Assembly (NCBI GenBank): GCA_024196135.1
Contig: JAMQCK010001209.1
Coordinates: forward strand, 1 to 10,722
DNA from: Pleurotus ostreatus/Saccharomyces cerevisiae fusant
Lineage: Eukaryota; Opisthokonta
Length of the DNA: 10,722 bases
Direction of reading: 5' to 3'
The notes below the pieces were generated by a model, which did not search any database, was not told the DNA's origin, and saw nothing but the letters and a program-made list of their open reading frames with translations. Of this stretch, positions 8,690-10,722 are shown one piece after another. The first letter of the stretch is position 1, and each line of letters starts with the position of its first letter. The position numbers and the translations under genes are program-made.

Positions 8690-9998
8690 TCAAGCGCTAA
8701 TGCCCGGCGTGTCCGCAATTTGGTACACTAGTTTCTCACCATGCACACCCTTCGCGAGCAGCTCAAGACCCTTCGCAACTCCAGCGAGGCCACCGGGTAT
8801 AATCTTCGGACGGTTTGTCTTGAACGATTTGTCGGCAAGCCAGGTGGATACCTTGCGGTAGAATGGGCCCGCGACTGATGAGAAAATGAGTAATTAGTAC
8901 ACTGTAATGTATCTAGAACGTTGCAAGCCACTTACACTCCGCATCTGTGTTGAAGACAGTGCCGGCTGAGGTACGTTCCCACTCGACGCCCGAGGGGAAT
9001 TGCTTGTGGTCCTCATCGGGGATAGGGAGGACAGTCGTGATCTTTCCTTTGAAGCTCGACACGCCATTGTTCTTCGCGATCTTCTCGAGGGCGCGAGCTA
9101 GAAGGAGCGGGGACCCTTTCTCGGAGTAAGCATCGTACACCCACGGCGTGGGGTGGGTGCCCGCGGCAGAGGCGAGCGCGTCGACCTAATCATACATGTG
9201 ATCGTTAAAAACGGGTCTGAAGGCGGGAGTGACTTACAAATGAATCTCCTTGGTGGTCGCGATAGTCAATAACGACGTCCGCGCCTAATTCCTGTGCATA
9301 ATCCTTCGAGGCGCCAGCTGTGGCAACAACGAAGAGACCTGCGCGCTTGGCCAGCTGCACAGCGTACGACCCGACTGAGGACGCGGCACTGTGGATGAGT
9401 ATAGCCTTCCCAGCATTCGAAGCTGTGGCCGTCGTATCAGCGGCTATCATGATTGACAGTAATGACGGGGCACCGACCTGCCTCTGGCGTATCAGGCGCA
9501 GGGATTCCAAGGCGAGGAAAGAGCCCGATGAATGCGGTGGCCAAGGCGAGCGGAAGTGTCGCTGCCTCCTCATAGGAGACGGCGTTCGGGATGGGGAAGG
9601 TCGTCGTCAAAGTACCGACAGTGTATTGCTGATACGCGCCATACTAGTATTCATTCGTCAGCTCTCATCTTTCGATTGCATAGCATAAAGCTCACCTTGT
9701 TATCCTTCGTGCCGACCTTGGTGAAGGCCGCTACTCGCGCACCAATCTCATTCTCGGAGACGCCCTCGCCGACAGCTACGATGGTCCCCGCGACATCGTT
9801 GCCCTCGACATAGGCCTCGCCCTCCTTATACAGAATCTTCGGAAGCTTGACGTCCTTGGGGTTGGACGCGACAGCGACGTTCTCGATGAGGACTTCGCCT
9901 GCGCCAGGCTTCCCAACGGGCACGGTGGTGAGCTTCCGCTCAGTCCAACCGACGAGGACAGCTGTTTGGGTCTGGGGGATAGTTCGAGGAGCTGCCAT
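8690..9998 (-). CDS. GroES-like medium-chain dehydrogenase / enoyl reductase, copy C
   Basis: Complete paralogue of copy B, with the same predicted NADPH-dependent, zinc-independent chemistry. Exons, in transcription order: 9998-9696, 9643-9478, 9422-9238, 9185-8936, 8874-8690. They join to 1089 nt (362 residues). The first three exon lengths (303, 166, 185 nt) are the same as in B, and all four introns have the same place and phase; intron sequences look unrelated. The start MAAPRTIPQTQTAVLVG, the segment VEGNDVAGTIVAVGEGVSE, the NADPH loop AASSVG (169-174) and the end HGEKLVYQIADTPGISA match B closely. Differences: about seven extra residues (NNGVSSF, near 257-263) before the KITTVLP strand, and one residue fewer before VHGEKLVY. 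A TATAAAAG box lies 44 bp upstream. The gene diverges from the + strand gene at 10322. Substrate unknown. Confidence 0.92.
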
Positions 9999-10041
9999 GG
10001 TGTTTGGTGCGTGTAATGCTCTGGTTACTGGTCCTTGAAGG

Positions 10042-10049
10042 CTTTTATA
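10042..10049 (-). promoter_or_regulatory. TATA box of copy C
   Basis: TATAAAAG on the minus strand, 44 bp upstream of the copy C ATG. This spacing implies a very short leader of roughly 10-20 nt if transcription starts 25-35 bp downstream. A consensus TATA box fits an inducible gene better than a constitutive one, by general knowledge of fungal promoters. Confidence 0.6.
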
Positions 10050-10165
10050 ACGAGCTACATGTCTTCATGACAAGCTAGGATTGTCCCATCTTAGTGCTGT
10101 CTTTGTCAGGGATTGGTAAGGATGGCGGAAGGCAGCCGCGCTTGAATACGGGACATAGTGCAGAT

Positions 10166-10205
10166 CAAGTTCGGATGGCGAGAAGCAAGTTCGAATGACG
10201 AGGTG
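10166..10205. repeat. 20-bp tandem repeat in divergent promoter
   Basis: Two adjacent 20-bp units (10166-10185 and 10186-10205), both beginning CAAGTTCG and matching at about 16 of 20 positions. The core AGTTCGGAT (10168-10176) occurs again in inverted orientation as ATCCGAACT at 10234-10242. The layout of two direct copies plus one inverted copy suggests a binding site array; function is inferred. Confidence 0.55.
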
Positions 10206-10235
10206 CAAGGTCAGCATTACAAGTGAGACCGTGAT

Positions 10236-10245
10236 CCGAACTCGG
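10236..10245. promoter_or_regulatory. Everted CCG/CGG site upstream of copy C
   Basis: CCGAACTCGG, everted CCG and CGG triplets 4 nt apart, about 240 bp upstream of the copy C ATG and 80 bp upstream of the + strand ATG. It resembles the copy B site (ATCCGATTCGG) in sequence and in distance to the start. A Zn2Cys6 regulator site is a guess. Confidence 0.3.
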
Positions 10246-10321
10246 CACGGAATGTTGTTGCCGTCAAAAGGATTGCCTCTCGGGGATACAATCAAGACAT
10301 CAATTTCATCCTCGAACCATC

Positions 10322-10722
10322 ATGGAGGACAAGGCGCCTAGCTCATCCCGGGCTTCTGGACCCTTCGCAAATTCTTTACAGGGAAATATCTCTACAAACG
10401 GAGAGGGAACCGGTCAGGAAGAGACATTCATCACGCCACGCCCGTCATCGAGCACGCCGATCCATCTGAAAGTGGACACCAAGGGCAAAGCGAAGGCGAC
10501 CGATTCCGACAGCTCAAGCTCGAGCTCGGATTCGGACTCGGAAGACTCTCCGGACGGATTGTCTAATGCCTCCTTCGAGAGCACGCCAGAGTGGATGCGC
10601 CCGATACGTGGCGCTTCGGCGGACCCCAGCTCGTCAGTTAGTCCTCCGCGCTCTTCTGGGATGCAGGACTACCGGCAGAGGACCGGGAGCCCTGAGTCCA
10701 GTCTCTCGCCAGGCGGAGACCG
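10322..10722 (+). CDS. Unrecognised Ser/Asp-rich protein, N-terminal part
   Basis: An open frame from ATG at 10322 to the right edge: 133 codons plus 2 nt, with no stop and no needed intron. The start context ACCATCATGG is good. The visible part is hydrophilic and probably disordered, rich in Ser, Pro, Asp and Thr. A phospho-acceptor-like acidic serine tract (DSDSSSSSSDSDSEDSPD, near residues 60-77) follows a basic TKGKAKAT stretch, as seen in CK2 substrates. There is no signal peptide, membrane segment or known domain in this part; the folded domain, if any, lies beyond the window. Regular codon use and the clean frame argue it is real. It diverges from copy C. A nuclear or regulatory protein is one possibility, but the sequence does not decide. 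Confidence 0.7.
   Translation, partial: MEDKAPSSSRASGPFANSLQGNISTNGEGTGQEETFITPRPSSSTPIHLKVDTKGKAKATDSDSSSSSSDSDSEDSPDGLSNASFESTPEWMRPIRGASADPSSSVSPPRSSGMQDYRQRTGSPESSLSPGGD

Larger units (their letters stand above)
9999..10321. promoter_or_regulatory. Divergent promoter region between copy C and the Ser-rich gene
   Basis: 323 bp between two start codons facing outward. It holds the copy C TATA box, a 20-bp tandem repeat and an everted CCG/CGG site, each listed separately. No clear TATA box serves the + strand gene. Elements here could act on both genes. Confidence 0.6.

Noticed and set aside
10300..10320. GGTTCGAGGAT on the minus strand, like a tRNA B box
   Set aside because: No A box, acceptor stem or cloverleaf could be paired around it.

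Overview
The window looks like nuclear DNA of a filamentous fungus, most likely a basidiomycete (Agaricomycetes). The genes are dense and split by many 50-125 nt introns with GT(A/G)NGT donors, CTRAY branch sites and YAG acceptors. The recognisable proteins (SFH5-type Sec14 protein, SLC35G/EamA transporter, GroES-like enoyl reductases) are typical of such genomes. No prokaryotic operon, CRISPR array, rRNA, tRNA or intact transposon was seen. All gene models were spliced by hand; the four complete ones close in a single frame with no internal stop.

Layout, left to right: (1) 1-470, + strand, the 3' end of a medium-chain (GroES-like) dehydrogenase/enoyl reductase, copy A, cut by the window edge. 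(2) 756-2838, - strand, an SLC35G-like drug/metabolite transporter with 11 exons, facing A tail to tail. (3) 3375-5342, - strand, an SFH5-type CRAL-TRIO protein with 7 exons and a long Ala/Pro/Thr/Glu-rich N-terminal extension. (4) 5612-6991, - strand, enoyl reductase copy B, 5 exons. (5) a gene-poor stretch of about 1.7 kb. (6) 8690-9998, - strand, enoyl reductase copy C, 5 exons with the same intron positions and phases as B. (7) a 323-bp divergent promoter, then from 10322, + strand, the first 133 codons of an unrecognised Ser/Asp-rich protein that runs off the right edge.

The main themes are a local family of three related reductases (B and C same orientation, A inverted, with two unrelated genes between A and B) and a Sec14-like protein. 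The Sec14-like protein keeps the His-x-Tyr motif linked to haem binding in yeast Sfh5. Its short promoter carries a perfect iron-type GATA element. There is no sign that all the genes form one pathway. A link between the reductases and a polyketide or other secondary-metabolite pathway is possible from family knowledge, but no synthase lies in this window.
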